From an uncultured Pseudomonadales bacterium (GTDB taxonomy: Bacteria > Pseudomonadota > Gammaproteobacteria > Pseudomonadales > Azotimanducaceae): 64,000 bases of DNA. The notes under the pieces were generated by a model. That model had not been told where the DNA came from. It made no database searches and worked only from the letters and a program-made list of their open reading frames with translations. Position numbers and translations under genes: made by a program. This document shows positions 19,989 through 29,125 of the stretch, piece after piece. The DNA is taken from positions 2,418,001 to 2,482,000 of the forward strand of contig OY282447.1 of NCBI GenBank assembly GCA_958296165.1, written 5' to 3'. The first letter of the stretch is position 1. Every line of letters starts with the position of its first letter.

Positions 19989-20966
19989 ATGCAGGTACGC
20001 GCCGATTTCGCGGCTGCGGTAGGCAACACGCCGCTTATCCGCATGAACCGGTTGTCGGAGGAGACCGGCTGCGAAATCCTCGGCAAGGCGGAGTTCATGA
20101 ATCCGGGCGGCTCGGTGAAGGATCGAGCCGCGCTGTGGATCATCCGCGAGCACGAGAAGAGCGGCGCACTGGCCTGTGGCGGCACGGTGGTGGAAGGCAC
20201 GGCTGGCAATACCGGCATCGGTCTGGCGCACATCTGCAATGCGCGCGGCTATCCGTGCGTCATCTACATGCCGGACAACCAGTCGCAGGCGAAGGTGGAC
20301 ATCCTGCGCACGCTGGGGGCGGAGGTGCGCGTGGTGCCGACCGTGCCGTACCGGGACGAGATGAACTACCAAAAGCAAGCCGGGCGCTTTGCGGCGCAAC
20401 TGTCGAACGGCGTTTGGGCCAATCAGTTCGACAATACGGCCAACCGGCTTGCGCACTACCAGTCCACCGGCCCGGAAATCTGGCAGCAGACCGACGGCAA
20501 GGTCGATGCGTTCGTGTCGGCGGTGGGCACGGGCGGAACGCTGGCCGGCGTTTCGCGCTTCCTCAAGGAACGCAACGCCAACGTGTACACTGCGCTGGCG
20601 GACTGCATGGGCAGCGCCCTGTACAGCTATGTGACCACAGGCGAGGCGGTGATGAGCGAAGGCCCGTCGATCACCGAAGGCATCGGCAACAGCCGTGTGA
20701 CCGACAACCTCGATGGCGCTCCCGTGGACTCCGCAGTGCAAGTCACCGATCAACAGATGGTCACCATCGTCTACAGGCTGCTGCGCGAAGAAGGCTGGTT
20801 TTTCGGCTCCAGCACCGGCATCAACCTGCACGCTGCGGTGCAGGTGGCGCGAGAGCTCGGCCCAGGCCATACGGTAGTCACGATGCTCTGTGACGGCGGC
20901 GCGAAGTACCAGTCGCGGCTGTTCAACCGGGCTTGGCTGGCAGAACGCGGCCTTTCGCCGGATTGA
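19989..20966 (+). CDS. Cysteine synthase (O-acetylserine sulfhydrylase family)
   Basis: PLP enzyme, 325 residues. The PLP lysine is in NPGGSVKDRAA, the substrate loop is GTAGNTGIGLA, and the phosphate loop is GTGGTLAG. The C-terminus (CDGGAKYQSRLFN) resembles cysteine synthase A. The usual reaction is O-acetylserine plus sulfide to cysteine; other beta-replacement reactions are possible. Probably co-transcribed with lysC (18-bp gap). Confidence 0.88.
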   Translation: MQVRADFAAAVGNTPLIRMNRLSEETGCEILGKAEFMNPGGSVKDRAALWIIREHEKSGALACGGTVVEGTAGNTGIGLAHICNARGYPCVIYMPDNQSQAKVDILRTLGAEVRVVPTVPYRDEMNYQKQAGRFAAQLSNGVWANQFDNTANRLAHYQSTGPEIWQQTDGKVDAFVSAVGTGGTLAGVSRFLKERNANVYTALADCMGSALYSYVTTGEAVMSEGPSITEGIGNSRVTDNLDGAPVDSAVQVTDQQMVTIVYRLLREEGWFFGSSTGINLHAAVQVARELGPGHTVVTMLCDGGAKYQSRLFNRAWLAERGLSPD

Positions 20967-20995
20967 CTGTCCGGATTAACTGTAAGGAAGATGCG

Positions 20996-22414
20996 ATGTC
21001 GCGTTTGCTCGCCCAGCTCATCAGAGTGGCCCTAGTCGCCCTAGCCGCCAGCGGTGCCGCCCGCGCTTGGGCCTCGCAGGTGTGGGTTGTGGAACTCGAA
21101 GGCGCCATCGGGCCAGCCTCGTCGGACTACTTCATTCGCTCCCTCGACCACGCCGGCGAACAGAACATCGACCTCGTGGTGCTTAGGCTCGACACGCCCG
21201 GCGGCCTCGACAAATCCATGCGCGACATGATCAAAGCGATCCTTGCATCGCCGGTGCCGGTGGCGACCTATGTGGCGCCGAACGGCTCCCGAGCGGCCAG
21301 TGCTGGCACTTACATCATGTACGCCAGCCACATTGCCGCGATGGCGCCGGCCACCAACATCGGTTCTTCCACGCCAGTGAGCATCGGCGGCGAGGGCGGC
21401 TCGCCGTTCCCTATTCCGGGAATGCCATCGGCAGAGGATGAAGAAGAGCCAGCCGACGACGCAGTTGAGGGAGAAGACGAGGAAGGCGAAGAGGCCGAGC
21501 CACCAGCGGCGGGGACGGCCATGGAACGCAAGGTGCTGAACGACTCGGTGGCCTACATCAAAGGCTTGGCCGAGCTACGCGGACGCAACGCCGAGTGGGC
21601 CGAAGCGACCGTGCTCGAAGCCGCCAATCTCACCGCCAGCGAAGCGCTTGAAGCAAACGTCATCGACCTGATAGCCGAAGACCTAAACACGCTCTTGGCC
21701 GCCGTGGACGGCCGCACCGTCAACGCGGGCGGCGCGGACATCGTCATCGATACCAGCGAACCCAGCATCGAGTTGATCGAGCCGGATTGGCGCTACGAAC
21801 TGCTAGGCATCATCACCGACCCCAACGTCGCCTACATCCTGCTGATGATCGGCATCTACGGCCTCATTTTGGAGTTCTACAACCCGGGCGTCGGCATCGG
21901 CGCGGTGGTGGGCGTGATTTGCCTGCTGCTCGGCGCCTTCGCGCTGCAGATGCTGCCCATCAACTACGCCGGCCTCGCGCTCGTAATCGTCGGCATCGGC
22001 CTATTGGCGGCGGAGGCGTTTTCGCCCAGTTTCGGCGTTCTCGGCGTCGGTGGCGTGGTAGCCTTCGTAATCGGTTCCATCATCCTCATGGACACGGACT
22101 TGCCCGCCTATCAGATTTCCGCGCCCGTCATCGCCGCTGCAGCGGCGCTCTCCGTGGGCGTGCTGGTGTTTTCCTTGGGCGCCGCTCTGCGTTCCCGCAA
22201 GATGCGCAATGCCTCCGGCAAGGAAAGCATGGTCGGCGGCCGCGGCCGCGCCGTGGCTGCCTTTACCGGCGAGGGCAGAGTGCGCGCCTTCGGCGAAGTG
22301 TGGCAGGTGCGGGGGCCGCGCGGCGTCGCCTTCGAGGAAGGCAGCTACGTGACCATCACCGGCGTGGACGGGTTGGAGCTAACCGTAGAACCGAACAGCG
22401 AAGCCAGTCGGTAG
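20996..22414 (+). CDS. NfeD-family membrane serine protease
   Basis: 472 residues from the ATG at 20996, giving a clean signal peptide (LIRVALVALAASGAARAWA). A ClpP/SppA-like protease domain follows with the Ser nucleophile likely in SRAASAGTYIM and a Lys partner near MERKVLNDSVAYIKGLAELR, interrupted by a long acidic insert (EDEEEPADDAVEGEDEEGEE). Then come four to five membrane segments and a C-terminal OB-fold NfeD domain. Members of this family cleave the C-terminus of stomatin-like proteins, and one is encoded next door. Confidence 0.9.
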   Translation: MSRLLAQLIRVALVALAASGAARAWASQVWVVELEGAIGPASSDYFIRSLDHAGEQNIDLVVLRLDTPGGLDKSMRDMIKAILASPVPVATYVAPNGSRAASAGTYIMYASHIAAMAPATNIGSSTPVSIGGEGGSPFPIPGMPSAEDEEEPADDAVEGEDEEGEEAEPPAAGTAMERKVLNDSVAYIKGLAELRGRNAEWAEATVLEAANLTASEALEANVIDLIAEDLNTLLAAVDGRTVNAGGADIVIDTSEPSIELIEPDWRYELLGIITDPNVAYILLMIGIYGLILEFYNPGVGIGAVVGVICLLLGAFALQMLPINYAGLALVIVGIGLLAAEAFSPSFGVLGVGGVVAFVIGSIILMDTDLPAYQISAPVIAAAAALSVGVLVFSLGAALRSRKMRNASGKESMVGGRGRAVAAFTGEGRVRAFGEVWQVRGPRGVAFEEGSYVTITGVDGLELTVEPNSEASR

Positions 22415-22470
22415 AAGTCAGTCGGTAACAGGCGAACGTAAAGCGAAAGCAGAAGACGGAGGACAACCCC

Positions 22471-23262
22471 ATGATCTTCACCAGCATCATCGTCGCCGCC
22501 ATCCTGGCGATTCTTGCATCCGCATTCCGAGTGCTGCGCGAATATGAACGCGCCGTGGTGTTCCTGCTTGGGCGCTTCCAGAGCGTCAAGGGGCCGGGCC
22601 TCATCATCATCATTCCGATTCTCCAGCAGATGGTGCGCGTGGACTTGCGCACCATCGTCATGGACGTGCCCACGCAAGACCTCATCACCCGCGACAACGT
22701 CTCGGTGCAGGTCAACGCGGTGCTCTACTTCAAGGTGCTGGGTCCCGACCATGCGGTGCTGAACGTGGAGAATTACATGGAAGCCGTCGGCCAGCTCGCG
22801 CAAACCACGCTGCGCTCGGTGCTCGGCCAGCACGAACTCGACGAACTGCTCGCCGAACGCGAACGGCTGAACCAGAACATCCAGACCATCTTGGACCAGC
22901 AGACAGATCAATGGGGCATCAAGGTGGCGAGCGTGGAAATCAAGCATGTCGACATCGACGAGAGCATGATCCGCGCCATCGCCAAGCAAGCCGAAGCCGA
23001 ACGCGAACGCCGCGCCAAGATCATCCACGCCGACGGCGAGTTCGAGGCGTCCAGCCGGCTCGTGGAAGCCGCCGAACAGCTCTCCGCCGAGCCCGGTTCG
23101 ATGCAACTGCGCTATTTGCAGACCTTAACGGAAATCGCCGGGGAGAAGTCGTCCACCATCGTCTTCCCGCTGCCCATGAACGTGATGGGCTCCTTGAGTG
23201 GGCTGCTAGGCGACCAGAACGCAGACAACTCAGGCGCGGACGAGGCCAGGCCGGCCCCTTGA
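22471..23262 (+). CDS. Slipin (stomatin-like SPFH protein)
   Basis: 263 residues with one N-terminal membrane segment ([18 protein letters not shown]), then the SPFH core ([41 protein letters not shown]) and a coiled-coil rich in Ala/Glu/Arg. It assembles into membrane microdomain scaffolds. The NfeD protease is encoded just upstream and is its expected partner. Confidence 0.94.
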   Translation: MIFTSIIVAAILAILASAFRVLREYERAVVFLLGRFQSVKGPGLIIIIPILQQMVRVDLRTIVMDVPTQDLITRDNVSVQVNAVLYFKVLGPDHAVLNVENYMEAVGQLAQTTLRSVLGQHELDELLAERERLNQNIQTILDQQTDQWGIKVASVEIKHVDIDESMIRAIAKQAEAERERRAKIIHADGEFEASSRLVEAAEQLSAEPGSMQLRYLQTLTEIAGEKSSTIVFPLPMNVMGSLSGLLGDQNADNSGADEARPAP

Positions 23263-23306
23263 CTTGCGGGCGCTGCGAATCGCCCCTTTCGTCAACCTGT
23301 GATGCG

Positions 23307-24374
23307 CTATGCGGCGACGATGTCGCGTAAGCCGTCCCACTCGCTCCAGTGGTCGCAGAGCTTGTCGATGGACGTCTTGAACGGATCGTAGCCGCCCGGA
23401 TAGTCCAGAAAGTCGCCGTTGAGGGCTCGATCCGGATGGTCGGAGACGCCCCATCCCACACGCTTGTTCCCTTCGTGGGGATTGCCTTCGCGGAAGCGGC
23501 GAATCCTGAAGAACACGTTCATGCGCGGATCGTCGCTCATGTTCGGCGTCGCGGTGTGCGGCAGCGCGTGCAGCGCGATCACGGCATCGCCTTCCTCCAT
23601 CAACACGGGCGTGAGCTCCGGCCAAGGCCAGTGTTCATTCTCGAAGCCGGTTTCTGGATAGCTTGCCTCCATCGCATCCGGCATGATGCCGGCATAGGCG
23701 TCGTCTTCGCCGGCCGCGACCAGCCTAGGCCAATCTGGCCCGCCACCGCCGATCGGCCCGCCTCTCGCCCGTTGCATCCGAAAGAACGCCTGCACCGCTT
23801 CGTGGGCGCCGCGGCGCACGGAGAACTGACCCTTGCCGGGCCGCCGCTGATCGTTCAGACAAACGGCCACCAGCGCCGTATAGCTCCCTATGGCAAGCGT
23901 GCGCGTGCGATCCTGCCAAAGCGGGGCGCCGCCGGCTGGCCCCATCGACCGGGGATCGCCGTTGCTGCCCCACGTTTCCAAAGCCTCGCCGGCCGCAAGG
24001 ATCGCACTGCGCTTGACCGGGCAAAGCCCGGCCCAGCCGCCATCCACATGCGCACGCGGCGCGTATTGAGGCGTGGCCTTGCGCCGCACCACGGCATCCG
24101 CGAAGTGCGGCAGCGTCACTGCCACCTGAGCGTTGACAGGCGGCGTGTGCAGCCCCATGGCATCGAGCATCACTTCGCGCAGCACGCTGTCGTTGTATAG
24201 GCCGTTGACGGCGGGATCGTCGCCGTGGACGATTCGGCGCAGATCCTGGTTGATGACCGTCTTGGCGCGTTCGGTAACGGAGCGCGGCACGGCGTTCTTC
24301 AACACTACGAAGCCGTCGCGCTTGAGCTCGTCTTTCTCGCCGTCGGAGAGCCGGCCGGAGTGGAGCGATGGCAT
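23307..24374 (-). CDS. Phytanoyl-CoA dioxygenase-family protein
   Basis: Fe(II)/2-oxoglutarate oxygenase of the PhyH type, 355 residues from the ATG at 24374; an open extension to 24488 has no family character and would overlap the divergent promoter region. Metal ligands His109 and Asp111 (RAHVDGGW) and a distal His in ALHALPHTATPN, followed by Arg in FFRIRR. Substrate unknown. It converges on slipin and is divergent from the ATPase gene at 24583. Confidence 0.85.
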   Translation of the reverse strand: MPSLHSGRLSDGEKDELKRDGFVVLKNAVPRSVTERAKTVINQDLRRIVHGDDPAVNGLYNDSVLREVMLDAMGLHTPPVNAQVAVTLPHFADAVVRRKATPQYAPRAHVDGGWAGLCPVKRSAILAAGEALETWGSNGDPRSMGPAGGAPLWQDRTRTLAIGSYTALVAVCLNDQRRPGKGQFSVRRGAHEAVQAFFRMQRARGGPIGGGGPDWPRLVAAGEDDAYAGIMPDAMEASYPETGFENEHWPWPELTPVLMEEGDAVIALHALPHTATPNMSDDPRMNVFFRIRRFREGNPHEGNKRVGWGVSDHPDRALNGDFLDYPGGYDPFKTSIDKLCDHWSEWDGLRDIVAA

Positions 24375-24582
24375 AGCTGGACTATTGGTTCGCGTTGGCA
24401 GCGAGCATAGCACGGTGCCGTTTGGCGCTGCGTCATGCGGCACAGGCGAGCGCGGAACGCCATAGACGAAACGCAGGCGCATGGCCACCTGTGGTACGTT
24501 TGCGCGGCCCGCGAATGTCGCCGGTCCTGCTCACAGACGGTCAGCCTGCCGCCACGCCCCGCCGCAGATGATGAGGCACAGA

Positions 24583-25911
24583 ATGACGCCACACCAACCA
24601 CCACCAAAGGACATCTGGCTAGTAAACAGCACGCTGCAGCTCAACGAACCTTTGGATGGCGACAATGACCCGCGCTGGGTCGACACCTACGATGCTAGAG
24701 GCGAGGCGAGCCTGCGGCGATTCGCACAAGTGCTGGGTGTAGACACGGCACGCCGAAGGCTGCGAGAGCCACCGGCCCAAGGGTACTACCTCTTCTGCGG
24801 ACATCGGGGTAGCGGCAAGAGCACGGAGCTGCGTCATCTTCGCAATCAGTTCCACAGCGCCGACCTCTACTACGTCGTATTCGCCGATACGGCGCGGGAA
24901 CTCGATGTCCACAATCTGCGCTACCAAGACATCCTGCTGCATCTAGCGGCCAAGCTGGCCTCGCAGCTAGAGGACGACGGCCGCAACATCGGTGCCTTGC
25001 ACTTGGCGCCGCTCTACGACTGGTTCATCGAACGTGTGGAGAAGCGCGAGGAAACGAAGCAGTTCGCGCTCGAGTTCAAGGCCGGCATGGAAGTCGCTCC
25101 CAGCGTCCCTCTTCTCGCCAAGGTGTTCGGCGGCATCAGCACCGCATTCAAGACCAACTCTAGCTACAAGGAGGAGCTTCGCCTGACGCTGCAGAACTAC
25201 TTCTCCGACTTCGCCGCGGCTTTCAACAAACTCGTTGCGGTCGCCGAGAGCGAGTTGAACCGGCGGCTGCTTTTCGTCGTAGACGGAACGGATCGGCTAC
25301 GCGATCAGGACGCCCGGGCATTCTTCGTCTCGGACGTACATCAGCTGCAGCAAGTGACAGGGCTGTTCATCTACTGCGCCCCCATCCACCTAGCCTATGA
25401 AGAAGACGGCCAAGCTGCGCAGAACTTCGACAAAGTGTTCCATCTACCCATGATTAAAGTCGAAAACGAGGACGGGTCGCCAAACGAAGACGGCCTGGAG
25501 GTGATGCGCAAGATGCTCTATCGGCGCGCGGATTCCAGCCTCTTCGACGAAGGAGTCGCAAACGAGTTGGCGCAGGCGTGCGGCGGCCACCCACGGGAAC
25601 TCCTGCGGTTGCTCGGCAACGCTTTTTCCTATGCCGACACCGACCGCTTCGACGCTAATAGCGTCCACCGCGCGATCCAAGATTTGGCGAGCGACTACCG
25701 CCGAATTCTGCGGCCAGCGGATTACCGCGTTCTTGCTTGCATCGACGCACGGGAGCAGGTGGACACCGATGGCCTGAATCGGCTTCTCTACGATCTGGCC
25801 TTGTTGGAATACAACAACTTCTATCGGCGCAGCCACCCTATCGTGCGAACGACAGACGACTATCGGCGGGCCGCGCGTTCGCTTGAGAGCGATTCGGATG
25901 ACTCTTCGTGA
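24583..25911 (+). CDS. AAA/STAND-like P-loop ATPase, partner of TPR protein
   Basis: 442 residues from the ATG at 24583, which has GAGG 6 nt before it; the frame is open to 24481. Walker A is GHRGSGKST (73-81), Walker B LLFVVDGTD (about 229-237), and a sensor-2-like GGHPRELLRLLG lies in the C-terminal third, a layout like Orc/STAND-class ATPases. There is no recognised effector domain. The next gene, 24 bp on, encodes a TPR-repeat protein with its own N-terminal domain; I have seen similar ATPase-TPR neighbours described only as hypothetical. A sensing or conflict role is inference. Confidence 0.75.
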   Translation: MTPHQPPPKDIWLVNSTLQLNEPLDGDNDPRWVDTYDARGEASLRRFAQVLGVDTARRRLREPPAQGYYLFCGHRGSGKSTELRHLRNQFHSADLYYVVFADTARELDVHNLRYQDILLHLAAKLASQLEDDGRNIGALHLAPLYDWFIERVEKREETKQFALEFKAGMEVAPSVPLLAKVFGGISTAFKTNSSYKEELRLTLQNYFSDFAAAFNKLVAVAESELNRRLLFVVDGTDRLRDQDARAFFVSDVHQLQQVTGLFIYCAPIHLAYEEDGQAAQNFDKVFHLPMIKVENEDGSPNEDGLEVMRKMLYRRADSSLFDEGVANELAQACGGHPRELLRLLGNAFSYADTDRFDANSVHRAIQDLASDYRRILRPADYRVLACIDAREQVDTDGLNRLLYDLALLEYNNFYRRSHPIVRTTDDYRRAARSLESDSDDSS

Positions 25912-25935
25912 GGTCCCTTGAGGGAGGCTCGGTCG

Positions 25936-27609
25936 ATGGACGGATGTAGCACTGCATGGCCTTTCCTCTCCAACCACGCCGCTGCGTTTGCCCGACTGCA
26001 GAAGATGCTAACGGAGAAGCGGGGCTTCATGCTCTGCTTCCTGACTTTCTCGGACAGTGCATATCGGAACAAGATCGCGGAATTTCTCGCTGATCAACTT
26101 CACGCACACACGCATGTAGCCATCGGCCAGATACCGCTGACCGGCACCGAAGATCTGTTCATCCGTCTGGACGAGGGCAGGCCATACGAGCCCGCCCAAC
26201 TCTCCGGTCTCGAACACTGGCCGCAAGGACTGGACAATCTACTCGCGCGCCTGAATCTCCGCCGCGAGGCGCTGGCCGAGCGCTGCGACCGCCCCCTGCT
26301 GTTCTGGACGCTGTCCACGCAGATAAACGCCGTGGCGACGGGTGCCGCGGATTTGTGGGCTTGGCGTTCGGGCCTGTTCGAGTTCTCCCTGCCGAGTGGG
26401 CCTCTGCCCACGCCTTCGCTCAGCCACTCGCCGGTATTCTCGCTTTCCGATGCAGAAACTGCCAAGCGTCGGAAGCGGGTTGCCGCACTGCTTGATTATC
26501 TGGCGGCAAGACCGGCGCTGCTCGCTCACGACGTAAATCTGCTGCTAGAGGTCGGCAGAACACGGCTATCGCTTGGTGAAGTGGATGAGGCGGAGGACGC
26601 CTATCGGCGCGCTCAACGCGCATGCTGGGAGATCGGCGACGCACGACAGCGTGCCCTAGTCGAGTGTGGAATCGCGGATGTCTTGGAAGCCCGCGACCAG
26701 CTTGGCGAGGCGCTGCACCTGCGCCAGGAACAGATGCCGGTGTTCGAGCGCCTGGGCGACATTCGTGCAATGGCCGTGACCCAGGGCAGCATCGCCGACG
26801 TTCTACGGGTTCGCGGACAGTTTGCCGAAGCGCTGAACCTGCTCGTAGACGAAGTCATCCCGATCTACGAGCGACTTGGAGACATGCGCTCGAAGGCCAT
26901 CGCGTTGGATGGCGTCGCCGACATTCATCACGCTGCAGGTCGGCTGGACGAGGCCCTTCGCATCCACACGCACGAGCGGCTGCCCGTTTTCAAGAAGCTC
27001 GGCGAAAAACACCTACAGGCTCTCGTGTACGGAAAGATCGCGGATGTATTGCAGGCTCTTGGGCAATTCGACGAATCTCTGCGCGTGCGCACCAACGAGG
27101 AAATGCCAATCCACGAAGAGCTGGGAGACGCACACGCATCCACAATCGCGCAGAGCAAGATCGGTGACATTCACCATGCCCGCGGCGAGTTGGACGAAGC
27201 GTTCTGCATCCGCACCGAGGTGCAGTTGCCGGCGTTCGAGCGTTTGGGCGATCGGCGTTCCGTCGCGATCACCCAAGGGCAGATAGCCAGAGTCCTGCAG
27301 GCGCGCGGGCAATACGACGCGGCGCTAAGCCTGTGTAGAGAGGTGGAACTGCCCCTCTACGATCAACTTGGCGACCGCCATTCCAAGGCCAGCGCGTTCG
27401 GCCGGATCGCGGACATCCTAGAAGATCAAGGGCGGCTCGACGAGGCGCTACGCCAACGCCGCGACGATGAATTGCCGCTCTACGAGCAGCTTGGCGATGT
27501 GCGCGGCAAGGCGACGACCCAGGGCAAGATCGCCGACATCTTGGACCAACTCGGACGACGACAAGGCTATGATCGCCACGACCAGCTACTTAGGGGAGGA
27601 AACAAATGA
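25936..27609 (+). CDS. TPR-repeat protein with N-terminal inactive-ATPase-like domain
   Basis: 557 residues from the ATG at 25936, which has GGGAGG 8 nt upstream; a TTG start at 25918 would add six residues. Residues about 1-160 form a globular domain ending in DRPLLFWTLSTQINAV and ADLWAWRSGLFEFSLP; similar blocks occur before TPRs in other bacteria and lack a P-loop. About eight 40-residue repeats follow with a consensus like GKIADVLxARGQxDEALRIR and PVYERLGD. The stop overlaps the crotonase ATG (ATGA), linking the module to downstream metabolism genes. Confidence 0.78.
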   Translation: MDGCSTAWPFLSNHAAAFARLQKMLTEKRGFMLCFLTFSDSAYRNKIAEFLADQLHAHTHVAIGQIPLTGTEDLFIRLDEGRPYEPAQLSGLEHWPQGLDNLLARLNLRREALAERCDRPLLFWTLSTQINAVATGAADLWAWRSGLFEFSLPSGPLPTPSLSHSPVFSLSDAETAKRRKRVAALLDYLAARPALLAHDVNLLLEVGRTRLSLGEVDEAEDAYRRAQRACWEIGDARQRALVECGIADVLEARDQLGEALHLRQEQMPVFERLGDIRAMAVTQGSIADVLRVRGQFAEALNLLVDEVIPIYERLGDMRSKAIALDGVADIHHAAGRLDEALRIHTHERLPVFKKLGEKHLQALVYGKIADVLQALGQFDESLRVRTNEEMPIHEELGDAHASTIAQSKIGDIHHARGELDEAFCIRTEVQLPAFERLGDRRSVAITQGQIARVLQARGQYDAALSLCREVELPLYDQLGDRHSKASAFGRIADILEDQGRLDEALRQRRDDELPLYEQLGDVRGKATTQGKIADILDQLGRRQGYDRHDQLLRGGNK

Positions 27610-28445
27610 CGACCTATGCAGAGATTCTCTACGAGCTAGACGGCGCGGCGGCGGTCATCACGTTGAACCGGCCACACACGCTCAATGCGCTCACGGACCT
27701 CACCCAGGCCGAGGTGCGCCACGCCTTGGACGCTTCCGAACGCAATCCAGACGTGATCGGCACGGTGCTCACGGGGGCGGGGCGCGGATTCTGCTCTGGG
27801 GTGGACATGAACGCGCTCGGCGCGATGAGCGAAGCCGGCCGACGCTTGGGCGCCGCCCACAGCCACTTGGCGGCGGATCCCGGCAACCCGGATGAGGATC
27901 CCAATTACCAGGCCTCGCCCACCTACTTTCTCGGCCTGCGCAAGCCGCTCTTGGCTGCCGTCAACGGCGCCTGCGCCGGCTTGGGCTTCAGCTATGCCAC
28001 TTTCTGCGACATGCGCTTCGTGGATCGCTCTGCCAAGTTCGTCTCGTCGTTTTCGCCGCGCGGACTGATCGCGGAGCACGGCACGAGCTGGATGCTGCCG
28101 CGCATCGTTGGGCCTTCCAACGCACTCGACATCTTTTGGAGTTCGCGCCGTTTCGATGGCGAGGAAGCCCATCGACTAGGGTACGCCAACCGCCTTTGCG
28201 AACCCGGCGAGTGTGCCGCCGATGCGGTGGCGTATCTGCAGGGGATTGCCGGCACTGCGGCACCGCTCTCCATCATGATGATGAAGAAGCAGGTCTACAA
28301 GCACCTCAACCGGCAGCTTGGCGAGGCAATGCACGAGTCCACGCGCTGGATGGACGAGAGCCTTGCCCGCGACGACTTCAAGGAAGGCGTGGCGTCGTTC
28401 GTGGAGAAGCGCCCGCCGCGCTTCCAGCGACTCGAAGTGGAGTGA
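27606..28445 (+). CDS. Enoyl-CoA hydratase/isomerase (crotonase) family protein
   Basis: 279 residues. Crotonase landmarks: ITLNRPHTLNAL at the start, first oxyanion-hole block GAGRGFCSGVDMNAL and second AAVNGACAGLGFSYATFCDMR. Glu in GLIAEHGTSW is at the position of a catalytic acid. A strong ribosome site (GGGGAGGA, 27593-27600) stands before the ATG. It overlaps the TPR gene by 4 bp and tsaB by 4 bp. The exact acyl-CoA substrate is unknown. Confidence 0.92.
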   Translation: MTTYAEILYELDGAAAVITLNRPHTLNALTDLTQAEVRHALDASERNPDVIGTVLTGAGRGFCSGVDMNALGAMSEAGRRLGAAHSHLAADPGNPDEDPNYQASPTYFLGLRKPLLAAVNGACAGLGFSYATFCDMRFVDRSAKFVSSFSPRGLIAEHGTSWMLPRIVGPSNALDIFWSSRRFDGEEAHRLGYANRLCEPGECAADAVAYLQGIAGTAAPLSIMMMKKQVYKHLNRQLGEAMHESTRWMDESLARDDFKEGVASFVEKRPPRFQRLEVE

Positions 28446-29110
28446 AACAAACGGGCCAGCAACTTGGCCGGGCGGCAAGCCTGCTGGCGATCGACACCAC
28501 CACGGACGTTTGCAGCGTCGGGCTTGCGTCGGGCGAGGCATCAGGCGATCAATGGGTGGAGCACACGCGGTTTGCGCCACGGCTGCACAACCGCTATGTG
28601 TTGGCGATGGTCGACGAGATCTTTCAGGCCGCCAGCGCAGCGCACCCCAACGCCGTCAAGAAAGCCGTGCGTTTCATCTCCTTTGGAGCGGGGCCTGGTT
28701 CGTTCACAGGCGTTCGCATCGGCGCCGCGGTCGCGCAAGGGCTCGCATTCGCCGTCGGCGCACAGGCAATCCCAATACCAAGTTCTGCAGTTGTGGCGGA
28801 AACGGCCCGCGCCGCCGGCCGGCGCGGCGTGTTCGCAATCTGTCGGGCATCGAGACCAGGCTGGCGCTACGTGGCGAGCTACAGGCTTGCCGACGACGGC
28901 GTTTCCTGCTTGGAGTTCGACACTCTCCAACCGGCGAACGCGCCCGTCGCCGCCGACAGCGTCGATGGAGAACGCATGGTCGTGCGCGCCCACGCCGTGG
29001 CGCAGCTGGCTCTACAGCGCATAGACCAAGCAGTGCCAGCGGCGCAGGCGCTGCCCATCTATGTAGAGGGCGATACGCCTTGGCGCCAAGGCACTCGCAA
29101 CGCCGGCTAG
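28442..29110 (+). CDS. tsaB: tRNA threonylcarbamoyladenosine biosynthesis protein TsaB
   Basis: 222 residues from the GTG at 28442, whose bases overlap the crotonase stop (GTGA). ASKHA-fold blocks LLAIDTTTDVCSVGLASG and SFGAGPGSFTGVRIGAAVAQ identify TsaB, the dimerisation partner of TsaD in t6A37 formation on tRNAs reading ANN codons. The position behind a crotonase gene is unusual; tsaB is otherwise found near housekeeping genes. A 7-bp inverted repeat (29101-29119) spans its stop. Confidence 0.92.
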   Translation: MKQTGQQLGRAASLLAIDTTTDVCSVGLASGEASGDQWVEHTRFAPRLHNRYVLAMVDEIFQAASAAHPNAVKKAVRFISFGAGPGSFTGVRIGAAVAQGLAFAVGAQAIPIPSSAVVAETARAAGRRGVFAICRASRPGWRYVASYRLADDGVSCLEFDTLQPANAPVAADSVDGERMVVRAHAVAQLALQRIDQAVPAAQALPIYVEGDTPWRQGTRNAG

Positions 29111-29119
29111 AGGCCGGCG
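29101..29119. repeat. 7-bp inverted repeat at the tsaB stop
   Basis: CGCCGGC and GCCGGCG around a five-base loop containing the tsaB stop codon, in the 15-bp gap between convergent genes. It may end both transcripts, but no T-run is present, so I do not call it an intrinsic terminator. Confidence 0.5.
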
Positions 29120-29125
29120 CTGCCG

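Noticed and set aside
23268-23290. GGGCG/CGCCC stem between slipin and the PhyH gene as a bidirectional terminator
   Set aside because: Only five base pairs and a weak T-tract; too little to support a call.
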